Of a DNA stretch of 64,000 bases, positions 33,668 to 41,770 are shown in pieces. The notes below the pieces were generated by a model. That model was not told where the DNA came from, made no database searches, and saw only the letters and a list, made by a program, of their open reading frames with translations. The stretch is from Paractinoplanes brasiliensis (GTDB taxonomy: Bacteria > Actinomycetota > Actinomycetes > Mycobacteriales > Micromonosporaceae): assembly GCF_004362215.1 (NCBI RefSeq), contig NZ_SNWR01000002.1:1736001-1800000 (forward strand), read 5' to 3'. The stretch's first letter is position 1. Each line of letters starts with the position of its first letter. The position numbers and the translations under genes were made by a program.

Positions 33668-33963
33668 ATGAAGGCGATCATCTACAGCGGCAAGGGCGCC
33701 CCGGAGGTGCTGCGGCTCGTCGACCGGGAGACACCCGAGCCCGGTTCCAGTTCCTGGTGCTCTACACGGTCGGCAAGCGGGTCCTCCTCGCGGCGGCCGA
33801 GGACGTTGCGGCAGCGGCGGACGAGGGCGCGTTGCCCGTGGGCGAGGAGCACGGCTTGCCGCTGATCCGTTTCCCGCTGGAGGCCGCCGCGGACGCGCAC
33901 GCGGCGGTGCAGAACAACGCGGTCGGCAAGGTGATCCTGGACGTCACCGCAGCCGGGCAATAG
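33668..33963 (+). pseudogene. Decayed quinone oxidoreductase/zinc-type dehydrogenase (internal deletion plus frameshift)
   Basis: The start encodes MKAIIYSGKGAPEVLRLVDR, the N-terminus of a medium-chain dehydrogenase. After about 26 codons the sequence jumps, in another frame, to a C-terminus reading FQFLVLYTVGKRVLLAAAE and ending AVQNNAVGKVILDV, the usual last helix-strand of such enzymes. Roughly 200 central residues, including the cofactor-binding domain, are missing, and the two parts are out of frame, so no active enzyme can be made. The 3' end overlaps the lycopene cyclase gene by 20 bp. Confidence 0.75.
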
Positions 33964-35095
33964 CGTCCCCGGCGGCGGCGCGCATCATCGGCAGCAGCGG
34001 GGTGGAGGACATCAGCCTGAGGTCCTCCGCCACACTGGTGGTCCCGTCGAGGAAACGCAGCACCAGCGACGCCGGGTTGCGGTCGAACAGCCGGTCGAAG
34101 AACGCCACCCCGTCGACCAGCCCGCGGTCCAGGGCGCGCAGCTGCACGGCGTCCATCCACAGATGCCGCGCCGGGTAGGGCGGCGCGGGCACGGGCGGCT
34201 GCCCCGCGGCGAGGGCCCCCGCGATCTGGTCGGCCTGGCGCAGCATCGCCGAGAAGGTGAAGCCGGTCGACGGCCGGGTGGCGCCGCCCGCCGTGCCGAG
34301 CCGGATGACGCGCGGGGAGGGCCGCGGCTCGAACGGGCCGTCGGTCATCGGGATCACGCCGTCCTCGACCTCCCGGACGCGCATCTCGGCGACGTTGAGC
34401 CCGAGCAGGTCGCAGTAGCCGCGCAACGCCCGGTCGTACGCGGGCGAGGCGAGCCGGGCGGGTGAGAACTCGGTGTACTCGACCAGCGCGAACCGGTCGC
34501 TGACGGGCAGCACGTACCCGAACGACACGCCGCGCGCGGGTTGCGGCGTACGGAAGTCCATCAGCACGGCCCGCCCGGCATCGAACACCGGACGGTCCGC
34601 CTCGAGCCACCAGCCCCGGAAATGCTGCAGCCAGTTGGTGCGCCCGGCCCGGCGCGGCGGTCGCGGGCGAGAATCAAGAGCCCACGATGCCCGTACGAGG
34701 GGAGTCCCGTCCTCGCCGGCCACGACAACCCGCTCGCCGTCGTCGGTCACCGAGCCGGCCGCCGCGGTGACCCGGACAGCTTCGGTGCGGGCGGCCAGCT
34801 CGTACAGCGGCGCCGACCGCAGCATCGCGTAGCGCAGCGGCTGCAACGACAGCACGCGGCGCCCGGCCGGGGTCACCACGTCGACGTCGTCCCAGGCGGC
34901 GCTGAGCAGCGGGTCGAGCGCCGTCCCGGGCGGCCCCCAGAACGCCCATGTCCTGTCCTGGCCGCGCTTGAGCACGGGGTCGACCACCGCCACCCGTACG
35001 CCCCCAAGTTTTTTCCGGCCGAGCGCGGCCAGCACGAGTGAGGCCGCGCCACCCCCGCCCACCAGCACCAGATCGACGTCGACGGGAGAGCTCAC
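33944..35095 (-). CDS. Lycopene cyclase (CrtY/CrtL-type)
   Basis: A 383-residue flavoprotein cyclase that converts linear lycopene ends into rings. The N-terminal FAD-binding motif is DLVLVGGGGAASLVLAAL, then RTWAFWGPP, the FRGWWLEAD segment, MDFRTPQ, and the C-terminal LGTAGGATRPSTGFTFSAMLRQAD, all typical of the CrtY family (PF05834). GTG 35095 is the start; the frame upstream lacks family similarity. No other carotenoid gene is in the window, so its partners must lie elsewhere. Confidence 0.92.
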   Translation of the reverse strand: MSSPVDVDLVLVGGGGAASLVLAALGRKKLGGVRVAVVDPVLKRGQDRTWAFWGPPGTALDPLLSAAWDDVDVVTPAGRRVLSLQPLRYAMLRSAPLYELAARTEAVRVTAAAGSVTDDGERVVVAGEDGTPLVRASWALDSRPRPPRRAGRTNWLQHFRGWWLEADRPVFDAGRAVLMDFRTPQPARGVSFGYVLPVSDRFALVEYTEFSPARLASPAYDRALRGYCDLLGLNVAEMRVREVEDGVIPMTDGPFEPRPSPRVIRLGTAGGATRPSTGFTFSAMLRQADQIAGALAAGQPPVPAPPYPARHLWMDAVQLRALDRGLVDGVAFFDRLFDRNPASLVLRFLDGTTSVAEDLRLMSSTPLLPMMRAAAGDAIARLR

Positions 35096-35164
35096 CGGCA
35101 AAGCCTGCCACGTGCGGGACCTTCGCCCCTGCCGCGGGCCCGGTTTTGCGGTCAAGCTGGCAGG

Positions 35165-35782
35165 GTGCGAGCCAAGGACATCATGAGCAGCCCCGTGCAC
35201 ACGGTCGAGCCGGCGGCGTCGGTCGAGCTGGCGGCGCGGGTGATGGCCGAGCGGGCCGTGACCGCGCTTCCCGTGCTCGACGACGCGGGCGCCCTGGTCG
35301 GCATCGTCAGCGAGGGCGACCTGTTGTGGCGGCGGGTCCCCACCGATCCGACCGCGAGCCTGCGCCGGCTCCCGGAGGCCCTTCCCACCGTACGGCCGGA
35401 GGCGGTCGCCGATGTCATGTCGCGCTCGCCGGTGACGACGCACCCGGACGCCGACCTGGCCCAGGTGGCCGAGACCATGCTCGCGTACGACGTGCGCAGC
35501 ATGCCCGTGGTGGAGAACGGTGTGCTGGTGGGCATCGTCAGCCGCCGCGACATCCTGCGGGCGATGGTGCGCGGCGACGAGACGCTCACCCGCGAGGTGC
35601 AGCACCGGCTCGACGAGTACGCCGACGGCTCGCGCGACTGGGTGGTCGGCGTCCGCGACGGGCTGGTCACCGTGTCCGGCACGTTCACCGACGCCGACGA
35701 ACGCAAGATCGTGGCGGTGCTCGCCCGTACGGTGCCCGGGGTGGCCGCCGTCCGGGTCGAGGACCAGCAGGCCGCGGGCTGA
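35165..35782 (+). CDS. Tandem CBS domain protein with a C-terminal BON-like domain
   Basis: A 205-residue soluble protein. CBS 1 starts RAKDIMSSPVHTVEP and ends LVGIVSEGDLL; CBS 2 starts VADVMSRSPVTTHPDADL and ends LVGIVSRRDILRAM. A BON-like fold follows from about 140 (VRDGLVTVSGTFTDADERKIVAVLARTVPGVAAVRV). CBS pairs bind adenine nucleotides; BON domains contact membranes or other proteins. Such proteins are common in actinobacteria as stress or hypoxia proteins of unknown target. It is divergent from the lycopene cyclase gene. Confidence 0.9.
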   Translation: MRAKDIMSSPVHTVEPAASVELAARVMAERAVTALPVLDDAGALVGIVSEGDLLWRRVPTDPTASLRRLPEALPTVRPEAVADVMSRSPVTTHPDADLAQVAETMLAYDVRSMPVVENGVLVGIVSRRDILRAMVRGDETLTREVQHRLDEYADGSRDWVVGVRDGLVTVSGTFTDADERKIVAVLARTVPGVAAVRVEDQQAAG

Positions 35783-35794
35783 GCGGCAGGCTCC

Positions 35795-36367
35795 TCAACG
35801 GTCGAGGAAGTCGTCGCCGAGCAGGTCGCGCAGGCGGGTCAGGGCGCGGGAGTTGCGCATCTTGACCACCGACACGGACACACCCAGGATCGTCGCCACC
35901 GTCTCGACGCTGTGGTCCTCGGCGTGCCGCAACACCAGCACGGCCCTGTCCTCGACGCTGAGCCGGGCCAGCGCGTCGACGAGGGTGAGGCGCAGCTCCG
36001 GGGATCCGGCGTCGTCCGGCCGGTCGGGCAGCTCGGCCAGCACCAGTTCCGAGCCGCTGCGCCGTTTCTGCTGGTCGAACACGAGGTTCATGAGCACCCG
36101 GCGGCTGTACCCGTCGAGGTTGGTGCCGCTGCGCAGCCGCGTCCACGAGGCGTACATCTTGGTGAAGGTCTGCTGGGTCAGGTCCTGGGCGAGGTGCCAG
36201 TCCCGGCACATCAGGTACGCGCTGCGGCGCAGGCGGGTGGCGGCGGACTCGACGAAGGCGGTGAACTCGGCGTCCCGGGCGGCCTTGCGCCGGCGGCCCA
36301 GCGGCCATCCGCCCGCGGGAGCCGGCGCCACCGGCTCGGTCACGGAGGCTGTCTCGGTCACGGTCAC
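35795..36367 (-). CDS. ECF RNA polymerase sigma factor (SigE-like group)
   Basis: A 190-residue ECF sigma factor. Region 2 is FTAFVESAATRLRRSAYLMCRDWHLAQDLTQQTFTKMY, region 4 runs LARLSVEDRAVLVLRHAEDHSVETVATILGVSVSVVKMRNSRALTRLR. It belongs to the actinobacterial SigE-like/ECF41-adjacent group often paired with membrane proteins of unknown function. The GTG start overlaps the stop of the upstream membrane-protein gene (GTGA), so the two are translationally coupled and the partner is the likely anti-sigma or signal input. Confidence 0.93.
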   Translation of the reverse strand: MTVTETASVTEPVAPAPAGGWPLGRRRKAARDAEFTAFVESAATRLRRSAYLMCRDWHLAQDLTQQTFTKMYASWTRLRSGTNLDGYSRRVLMNLVFDQQKRRSGSELVLAELPDRPDDAGSPELRLTLVDALARLSVEDRAVLVLRHAEDHSVETVATILGVSVSVVKMRNSRALTRLRDLLGDDFLDR

Positions 36368-36975
36368 TTGACCACGCCGGGGGGTTCGGGCGACGGGCAG
36401 ATCCGGCCGACGACGTCGACCACACCCGGCATGGCGGCGTACTGCGCCTCGAAACGGGTGGAGACCGAGTCGTCGACCAGCTTCACCCGGAACGACTCCG
36501 GCACATCCTTCGGGGCTACGGACGCGACGAAGTCGGGGCTGTCACTCCACAGGGCCTTGAAGCGCTCGTACGCCTCCCGCCGGTTCTCGAAATCGAACGA
36601 CTTCACCCGTTTGTCCCCGTCGAGCGCGGACCGGATCGCCGCACGCTGCTGCCCGGTCGCCGAGTCCTCCAGGAACATGGCCACCTCCGTCACGCCGCTG
36701 ACCACCCGGCCGGGCGTGCAGTTCGCGGCGGCGAGCGGCATCATCGCGGCCGCGATCGTCACCGGCGGAGCGGCCGGTTCCGGGGCCCCGGGGCGCAACG
36801 CCACCACGCTCAACACCGCGATCAGCCCCGCTGCCACTCCCCCGGCGGCCGTCATCCGGCGGCGCCGGCGCACCCGACCGCCCTCGGTGATGGCCGCGTG
36901 CGCCAGCACCGCCGGATCGGCGCCGGGGTCGTCACCGACCGCCCGGTCGAACTGTTCCCGTAGGTTCCCGTCCAC
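36364..36975 (-). CDS. Single-pass membrane protein with an FtsX-like extracellular domain, sigma-factor partner
   Basis: A 203-residue protein: a roughly 40-residue cytoplasmic head with an RRRRR stop, one membrane helix (TAAGGVAAGLIAVLSVVAL, about 41-60), then an outer domain. Residues 95-200 (VAMFLEDSATGQQRAAIRSAL, KSFDFENRREAYERFKALW, VPESFRVKL) match the FtsX extracellular-domain pattern, but the four-helix ABC permease part of FtsX is absent. It precedes and overlaps the ECF sigma gene. FtsX ectodomains bind peptidoglycan hydrolases and their activators (family knowledge), so this may report cell-wall state to the sigma factor (inference). Confidence 0.8.
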   Translation of the reverse strand: MDGNLREQFDRAVGDDPGADPAVLAHAAITEGGRVRRRRRMTAAGGVAAGLIAVLSVVALRPGAPEPAAPPVTIAAAMMPLAAANCTPGRVVSGVTEVAMFLEDSATGQQRAAIRSALDGDKRVKSFDFENRREAYERFKALWSDSPDFVASVAPKDVPESFRVKLVDDSVSTRFEAQYAAMPGVVDVVGRICPSPEPPGVVK

Positions 36976-37039
36976 TGGTCGTCATCCTCACTGTCGCTCG
37001 GTCCTCTGCCCACTAAGACCGGATGGACCCCGGATTCGG

Positions 37040-37228
37040 TCACACCGGATCGCCGCGCAGGTAGCGGGTGGCCATGCTGACCAGCTCGGTCCCGAACGTC
37101 TCGACGGCGACGGCCCGCGGCGCGGCCATCAGACAGTGCGTGTTCATCTCGACGGTGAACAGGATGAGCTCGGCAGCGGTACGAGGATTCGCCGTAGGGC
37201 CGGCTGCGGCACGACCCGGCCTTACCGA
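37040..37228 (-). pseudogene. Remnant of a TetR regulator C-terminus
   Basis: From an upstream stop the frame reads AELILFTVEMNTHCLMAAP and ends LVSMATRYLRGDPV, the style of a TetR C-terminal dimer helix pair. There is no HTH and no start codon before an internal ATG 35 codons from the end. Most likely a gene fragment; a real 35-residue protein is not excluded. Confidence 0.4.
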
Positions 37229-37241
37229 TCATGATGGAGAG

Positions 37242-37847
37242 GTGAGCAGGGTTGCGGGGGCCGGCGGCGCCGTGGTGGTGACGGCCGGGGCCGTGATCAT
37301 GCTGGTGGCGCTGGTCGCGCCGGACGGGAGCTGGTGGGCCGGGTACGTCAGCGAGGCGGGCACGGCAGGGCAGCCGTACGCGATCCCGTACCGGGCCGGC
37401 CTGGTGCTGCTCGCGGCCGGTGTCGCGCTGGTCGGGCTGGCGTTGCGGGCGCTGCGGGCGGCGTCGGTGGCGCTGTTCGTGGCGGCCGGGCTGGCGGCCA
37501 CGTCGGGCCTGGTGGCGTGCACCGACCGCTGCCCGCTGCCGCCGTACGAGCCGACCACGCCGGCCGATGTGGTGCACGCGGCCGCCAGTGTGGTGGGCAT
37601 GGTCGTGCTGGCGGGCGCGATGGCTCTGGTGTGGCTGTCGGACCTGCGTACGGGAATCACCCGCCTGGCCGGTGTGGCGGTGGCCCTGCTCGTCCCGCTC
37701 GGCGCTGTCCTGGGACTGCTGATGCTGTTCGTGGGGCGCAGCGACCTCGGCGCGCTGGTCGAACGCGCGGTGCTGTTCGTGGCCGTGAGCTGGCTGGTCG
37801 GGACGGGACTGCTGCTCGGGTCCGGACGGCCGGTCTACGTCCACTGA
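37242..37847 (+). CDS. DUF998-like integral membrane protein
   Basis: A 201-residue polytopic protein with about six hydrophobic helices and the DUF998 features: an extracellular loop with CTDRCPLPPYEPTTPADVVHAAAS (two Cys, a His-Ala pair at the next helix) and WAGYVSEAG after helix 1. The role of the family is unknown. GTG 37242 follows TGGAGAG. The 3' end overlaps the convergent GGDEF gene by 13 bp. Confidence 0.8.
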   Translation: MSRVAGAGGAVVVTAGAVIMLVALVAPDGSWWAGYVSEAGTAGQPYAIPYRAGLVLLAAGVALVGLALRALRAASVALFVAAGLAATSGLVACTDRCPLPPYEPTTPADVVHAAASVVGMVVLAGAMALVWLSDLRTGITRLAGVAVALLVPLGAVLGLLMLFVGRSDLGALVERAVLFVAVSWLVGTGLLLGSGRPVYVH

Positions 37848-39466
37848 GCCGGGGCGCCGTCGTGGCGGCTCATCACGAACCGGTTCTTGCCGGAGGTCTT
37901 CGCGGCGTACATGGCCTCGTCCGCGGTGTGCACGAGCTGCTCGGCGCCGTACGCGTCACTGCCGGGCTCCCGGATCGCGACGCCGACGCTGCAGCTGACC
38001 GTGACCGGCTGGCCGTCGATGTCGAACGGGGTCTGCAGGCTGCGCACGATCCGGCCGGCGATGGCCTCGGCCTCCTCGGCGCCGTCGCCGGTCAGCCCCT
38101 CGGCCAGGATCGCGAACTCGTCGCCGCCGAGCCGGGCCACGATGTCGCTGGACCGGGCGCACACCTCCAGGCGCCGGGCCGCCTCGACGAGCAGCTGATC
38201 GCCGGCGCTGTGGCCGAGCCCGTCGTTGACCGCCTTGAAGCCGTCCAGGTCGACGAAGAAAACGGCCAGAGCTTCCCTCGTACGCTGCTGGGCGCGCAGC
38301 CCGTTCGCCAGGCGCTCGTCGAACAGCGCGCGGTTGGCCAGGGCGGTGAGGGTGTCGTGCAGCGCCAGGTGGCGCAGCTGGTCCTCGCTCTCGCGCAGCC
38401 GGGCCTCGACTTCCTTGCGCCGCTCGATGTCGTGGCGCAGGGCCGAGGTGGCCTGGTCGACCTGCCGCAGCGCGCGCCGCCGCGAGTCGGCCAGCCCGCC
38501 GGCCAGGAGCGTGACGAACAGCCCGATGCCCAGGGCGGCCTCGGGCAGGCGGCGCTCGGTGCCGCTGATCAGGCTGTCGGTGGGCTGTACGTCGATCCGC
38601 CAGTCCTGCTCGCCGACTGTGACGGTGCGGGTGCGGTGCAGACGGGACTCGCGCAGCAGGACCCCGGTCGGGGTGGTGGAGGCGACGGCGGCGACCGAGG
38701 ACCCGTCGACCGCGCTCAGCGTCACCTTGACCAGCTCACCGGCGTACGCGAGCAGGGTCTCCTCGATGAAGTCGCTGCCGCGCGTCGTCAGGGTGATCCA
38801 GCCCAGGAACTCGGTGGCGCCGTTCCGGTCGATCTGCCTGCTGACCGGGGCGGCCAGCAGGAACGCTCGCTGCTGCTCCGCCGCGGGCAGATCGCGGTCC
38901 TTGAGCAGCACGTACGGGTGGCTGGCGGCGACAGACCCGCGGGCCCGCGCCAGCCGCAGCGCCGCCGCCGGTTCCTCGGCCGCGCTCACATCCCGCCCGA
39001 CGTCCGGGGCCACGTTGTCCAGCGCCCGGCTGAAGATCAGGTAGTAGTGCTCCCCGGCGCCCTCGGCGGTCCGCAGGCGCAGGTTGCCGGCGCCGCGTTC
39101 ACGCCAGTACTGCTGCACCCCGGCGGCCTCGTCCGGCTCGGCGGCGACGACGAATCCGATGGCGCTCGCGCCGGGAAGCCGGTCCCGGGTGAGCCGCGAC
39201 GTCATCACCTCGAAGTCGGTGTGGGTGAACGTGGTCTGCGCGGCGATCGCGGCGCTGACGTCCGACAGGGTCTCGGCGTACCGGGAGGCCTCGTTGGCCA
39301 GGGCACGCTCGATGGCGTCGGTGTTGTGCTCCATCAGCAGCGCCGCGTGCCGCTGCTGCACCTCCCGCACCTGCGCCATCGCGAGCCACGAGCCGAGAGA
39401 ACCGACGACCACGATGGCCAGGACCAGCGCTGTGCCGAGCCGGCGGTAGCGGCCGCGTACCTTCAT
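37835..39466 (-). CDS. CHASE-domain diguanylate cyclase (GGDEF)
   Basis: A 543-residue membrane sensor. The first membrane helix is at 11-31, followed by an extracellular CHASE domain (about 45-270, with GASAIGFVVAAEP and LLAAPVSRQI), a second helix (about 300-320), a short coiled coil (RHDIERRKEVEARLRESEDQ) and a GGDEF domain from about 370. The catalytic motif RLGGDEFAIL is intact, as is the metal Asp in VFFVDLDGFKAVND, so it should make c-di-GMP. There is no EAL domain. The inhibitory RxxD is not obvious. In filamentous actinomycetes c-di-GMP controls development. Confidence 0.94.
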   Translation of the reverse strand: MKVRGRYRRLGTALVLAIVVVGSLGSWLAMAQVREVQQRHAALLMEHNTDAIERALANEASRYAETLSDVSAAIAAQTTFTHTDFEVMTSRLTRDRLPGASAIGFVVAAEPDEAAGVQQYWRERGAGNLRLRTAEGAGEHYYLIFSRALDNVAPDVGRDVSAAEEPAAALRLARARGSVAASHPYVLLKDRDLPAAEQQRAFLLAAPVSRQIDRNGATEFLGWITLTTRGSDFIEETLLAYAGELVKVTLSAVDGSSVAAVASTTPTGVLLRESRLHRTRTVTVGEQDWRIDVQPTDSLISGTERRLPEAALGIGLFVTLLAGGLADSRRRALRQVDQATSALRHDIERRKEVEARLRESEDQLRHLALHDTLTALANRALFDERLANGLRAQQRTREALAVFFVDLDGFKAVNDGLGHSAGDQLLVEAARRLEVCARSSDIVARLGGDEFAILAEGLTGDGAEEAEAIAGRIVRSLQTPFDIDGQPVTVSCSVGVAIREPGSDAYGAEQLVHTADEAMYAAKTSGKNRFVMSRHDGAPAQWT

Positions 39467-39594
39467 GCGGGGGTTCCTCAGCGTCTCTCGGTGGGCGTCC
39501 CCTTCCTATCGACCGCTTCCGCCGGGGTGTGAGAGTTGACCGGGTCCCGCAAATGAGCCCGGCGGCGAGCCGGGCCGGGCCCTGGGAATGAGGC

Positions 39595-39622
39595 GGGGCC
39601 GCACCCTCGCGGATGCGGCCCC
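39595..39622 (-). terminator. Hairpin after the secreted Trp/Gly-rich protein gene
   Basis: A perfect 9-bp stem, GGGGCCGCA and its complement, with a 10-base loop 17 bp past the stop of the minus-strand gene. No U-tract. Confidence 0.6.
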
Positions 39623-39638
39623 CTGGTGCGCTCGTGGG

Positions 39639-40031
39639 TCAGCGACGCCAGCGGTGCCAGGCGCCGTGGAAGTCGCCGCCGCGGTAGCTGTTGTACCAGC
39701 CGCCGTACCAGTTGTGGTTGTCCCAGCCGCCGTTCCAGTCCTCGACGGTCAGGACCCAGGCGCCCCGGCCCCAGCCGACCCGGACCCGGTCACAGTCGTA
39801 GTCGTCCCAGCGGTCACGGATCTCGCCGATGCGGCCGACCCGCTCGCAGGCCCACCGCGTCCGGAAGTAGCCGACGACCTCGTCGTCGTCCCAGTACGCC
39901 TGGGTCTGCGTCGAGGCGCTCGATGCGGCCCCCTGCGCGGAGCCGGTCGCAGCCGACGCCGGGGCGGCCGCGACCGCCACGGTGCCCAGCCCGAGCCCGG
40001 CGATGGCGAGCAGACGGGTAACGCGATTCAT
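39639..40031 (-). CDS. Small secreted Trp/Gly/Asn-rich protein
   Basis: A 130-residue exported protein. A signal peptide (MNRVTRLLAIAGLGLGTVAVAAAPASAA, cleavage near residue 28) precedes a mature region of about 100 residues that is acidic and aromatic, with one Cys pair (ACER and DYDCDR) and a C-terminal half of W/N/G/Y repeats (WNGGWDNHNWYGGWYN). The start follows GAGAGGGGAAAGACCC, a good ribosome binding site. No known domain is recognised; the pattern fits a small secreted surface or adhesion protein. Confidence 0.82.
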   Translation of the reverse strand: MNRVTRLLAIAGLGLGTVAVAAAPASAATGSAQGAASSASTQTQAYWDDDEVVGYFRTRWACERVGRIGEIRDRWDDYDCDRVRVGWGRGAWVLTVEDWNGGWDNHNWYGGWYNSYRGGDFHGAWHRWRR

Positions 40032-40118
40032 GGGTCTTTCCCCTCTCGACACAACGTTTGCCAGACCAATGAACCACGCATAACGGACATCCGGGCCAAC
40101 TTGGGTGCCGTTACCTCT

Positions 40119-40499
40119 TTAGTGTCCGAGTTCGTCCAGGAGGACGCCGACCAGGGCGGACTCGGGTGTGGTGCTGCCGTGCACGAGTTCGAGGGTGGCG
40201 CCGCCGGGCAGGGTGAGCGACACCCGGCGGTGTTCCCGGGCGGCGACCCATGTGCTCAGGACACGCACCAGTTCGGTGGCGGCCGGCAGTGACGCCGGGA
40301 TGCGGGCAACGACCGAGCCGATCGTGGCGACGTCGACCGGCCGCGGTTCCGGGCGGGGAGCGGCGACGACCTGACCCCCGTACGCGGTCATCTCCGCACG
40401 CAAATCGCGTTTGACGGCCCGGGTGTTCCGCTCGACGATCTCGGGCGGCTCTGCCGAATCGAAAGTGATCTCGACGGCGGGAAGCTCTGCATGTGTCAC
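40119..40499 (-). CDS. EACC1-like protein (effector-associated constant component)
   Basis: A 126-residue acidic/hydrophobic protein resembling the effector-associated constant component EACC1: an N-terminal strand (AVEITFDS), ATIGSVVARIPASLPAATELVRVLSTWV, and a C-terminal hairpin VSLTLPGGATLELVHG. EACC1 proteins normally neighbour caspase- or trypsin-like effectors in actinobacterial conflict systems (family knowledge). Here it stands alone; the nearest caspase-like gene is 16 kb away at 56689. The start is a GTG. Confidence in the family call is moderate because the protein is short. Confidence 0.55.
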   Translation of the reverse strand: MTHAELPAVEITFDSAEPPEIVERNTRAVKRDLRAEMTAYGGQVVAAPRPEPRPVDVATIGSVVARIPASLPAATELVRVLSTWVAAREHRRVSLTLPGGATLELVHGSTTPESALVGVLLDELGH

Positions 40500-40618
40500 G
40501 TGTCTGCCTCGGATCGGAAGGGACCGAACGAGCGCACGATATCCAGCTCCGGAGCCCGCGAACGATCTCCGCGACGGTTCGGTACGCCCGGCCGCGCCGA
40601 CGCCCCGATCGGACTAAC

Positions 40619-41770
40619 TCACCGGCGGGAAGCCGTTCGGCCCGGCCATTCCACGACGTGCGGGACGCCGGCTTGCAGCTTCGCCTGGACGGTGTGCGAG
40701 CCGGACCGCACCGTGACCGTCGCGTCCCGGTCGCTGACCAGGCGCACCTCGGCCGGCACGCCGCCGGACCAGGTGGCGTCGACGGTGACGCCGCCGCGGG
40801 CCCGCAGCCCGGCGAACGCGCCCTCCGCCCACTCGGCGGGCAGGCACGGCAACAGGTGAATCTCGTCGCGGTGGGACTGGAGCAGCATCTCGGCCACCCC
40901 CGCCGTGAACCCGAGGTTCCCGTCGATCTGGAAGGGCGGGTGGGCGCAGAACAGGTTGCGGTAGACGCCCGCGCTGTCGTTCGCCGGGCGCAGGAACCGC
41001 CGGATCGCGGCGAGGGCGTCGTCGGCGTCCCGGAGCCGGGCCCGCAGGGCGATCCGCCAGGCGAGGGCCCAGCCGGTGGACTCGAGACCCCGCGCGTCCA
41101 GGGTGCGGCGGGCGGCCTCGGCCAGCTCCGGGGTGTCGTCCGGGTCGATCGAACGGCCGGGGAAGAGCCCGACCAGGTGCGAGGTGTGCCGGTGCCCCGG
41201 TTCGGCGTCGGCCACGTCGTCCGGCCACTCGGCCAGGCGTCCGTCGGCGCCCACCCGCTCCCGTGGGACACGGTTGAGGGCGTCCACGATGTCGCGGTCC
41301 GCGGCCGGCCGGGTCCCAATGGTGTCGCGGCTCGCGGCGGGCAGGGTCCCGCTGTTGTCGCGGCCCTCGGCCGGCCGGGTCCCGCTGTTGTTGCCGCTTG
41401 CGGCTTCCAGCAGGGCTCGGATCAGTGCCAGGTCGGCGGTTGCGGACACGCCGATGCCGGTGGGCCGGCCGTCCGGGGCGACGTACTCGTTCTCCGGCGA
41501 CGTCGAGGGCGAGGTGCCCAGCGTCCCGTCGGGCATCTCCCGCAGCCAGGCCAGGCAGAACTCGGCCACGCCGTCCAGCAGCGGAAGATAGGTGTCGTCA
41601 CCGGTGTAGTCGTGGTGCTCCCAGGCGTGCCGGACCAGCCAGGCCGCCGCGAGGGGCCAGAACGACCAGCGCACCTCGTCCTCCCCCACGCCGGCGGGCT
41701 GCGCGAAGCCCCAGGCGTCGGAGTTGTGGTGCAGCGTCCAGCCCGGCAGGCCGTACCGGGAACGGGTCAT
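40619..41770 (-). CDS. GH95-type alpha-L-fucosidase, catalytic C-terminal half (second frame)
   Basis: The 383-residue C-terminal part of a GH95 alpha-fucosidase/galactosidase. It carries the (alpha/alpha)6 catalytic residues: LHHNSDAWGFA, TSPSTSPENEY (acid Glu) and QIDGNLGFTAGVAEML, plus the final beta domain. The N-terminal half is encoded just upstream in another frame. The ATG at 41768-41770 overlaps the upstream TGA and is preceded by a GGGGGCGG stretch that could act as an RBS, so it may be translated by restart. In full-length relatives the two halves are one chain. Residues 123-160 are three 11-residue repeats (pattern NSGTRPAAGRD). Confidence 0.75.
   Translation of the reverse strand: MTRSRYGLPGWTLHHNSDAWGFAQPAGVGEDEVRWSFWPLAAAWLVRHAWEHHDYTGDDTYLPLLDGVAEFCLAWLREMPDGTLGTSPSTSPENEYVAPDGRPTGIGVSATADLALIRALLEAASGNNSGTRPAEGRDNSGTLPAASRDTIGTRPAADRDIVDALNRVPRERVGADGRLAEWPDDVADAEPGHRHTSHLVGLFPGRSIDPDDTPELAEAARRTLDARGLESTGWALAWRIALRARLRDADDALAAIRRFLRPANDSAGVYRNLFCAHPPFQIDGNLGFTAGVAEMLLQSHRDEIHLLPCLPAEWAEGAFAGLRARGGVTVDATWSGGVPAEVRLVSDRDATVTVRSGSHTVQAKLQAGVPHVVEWPGRTASRR
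41291..41404. repeat. In-frame 33-bp tandem repeat, 3 copies plus a part copy, in the GH95 C-terminal frame
   Basis: Copies at 41291, 41324 and 41357 share GTCGCGG and GGGTCCC in register; a partial copy starts at 41390. Eleven codons per unit. Confidence 0.9.
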
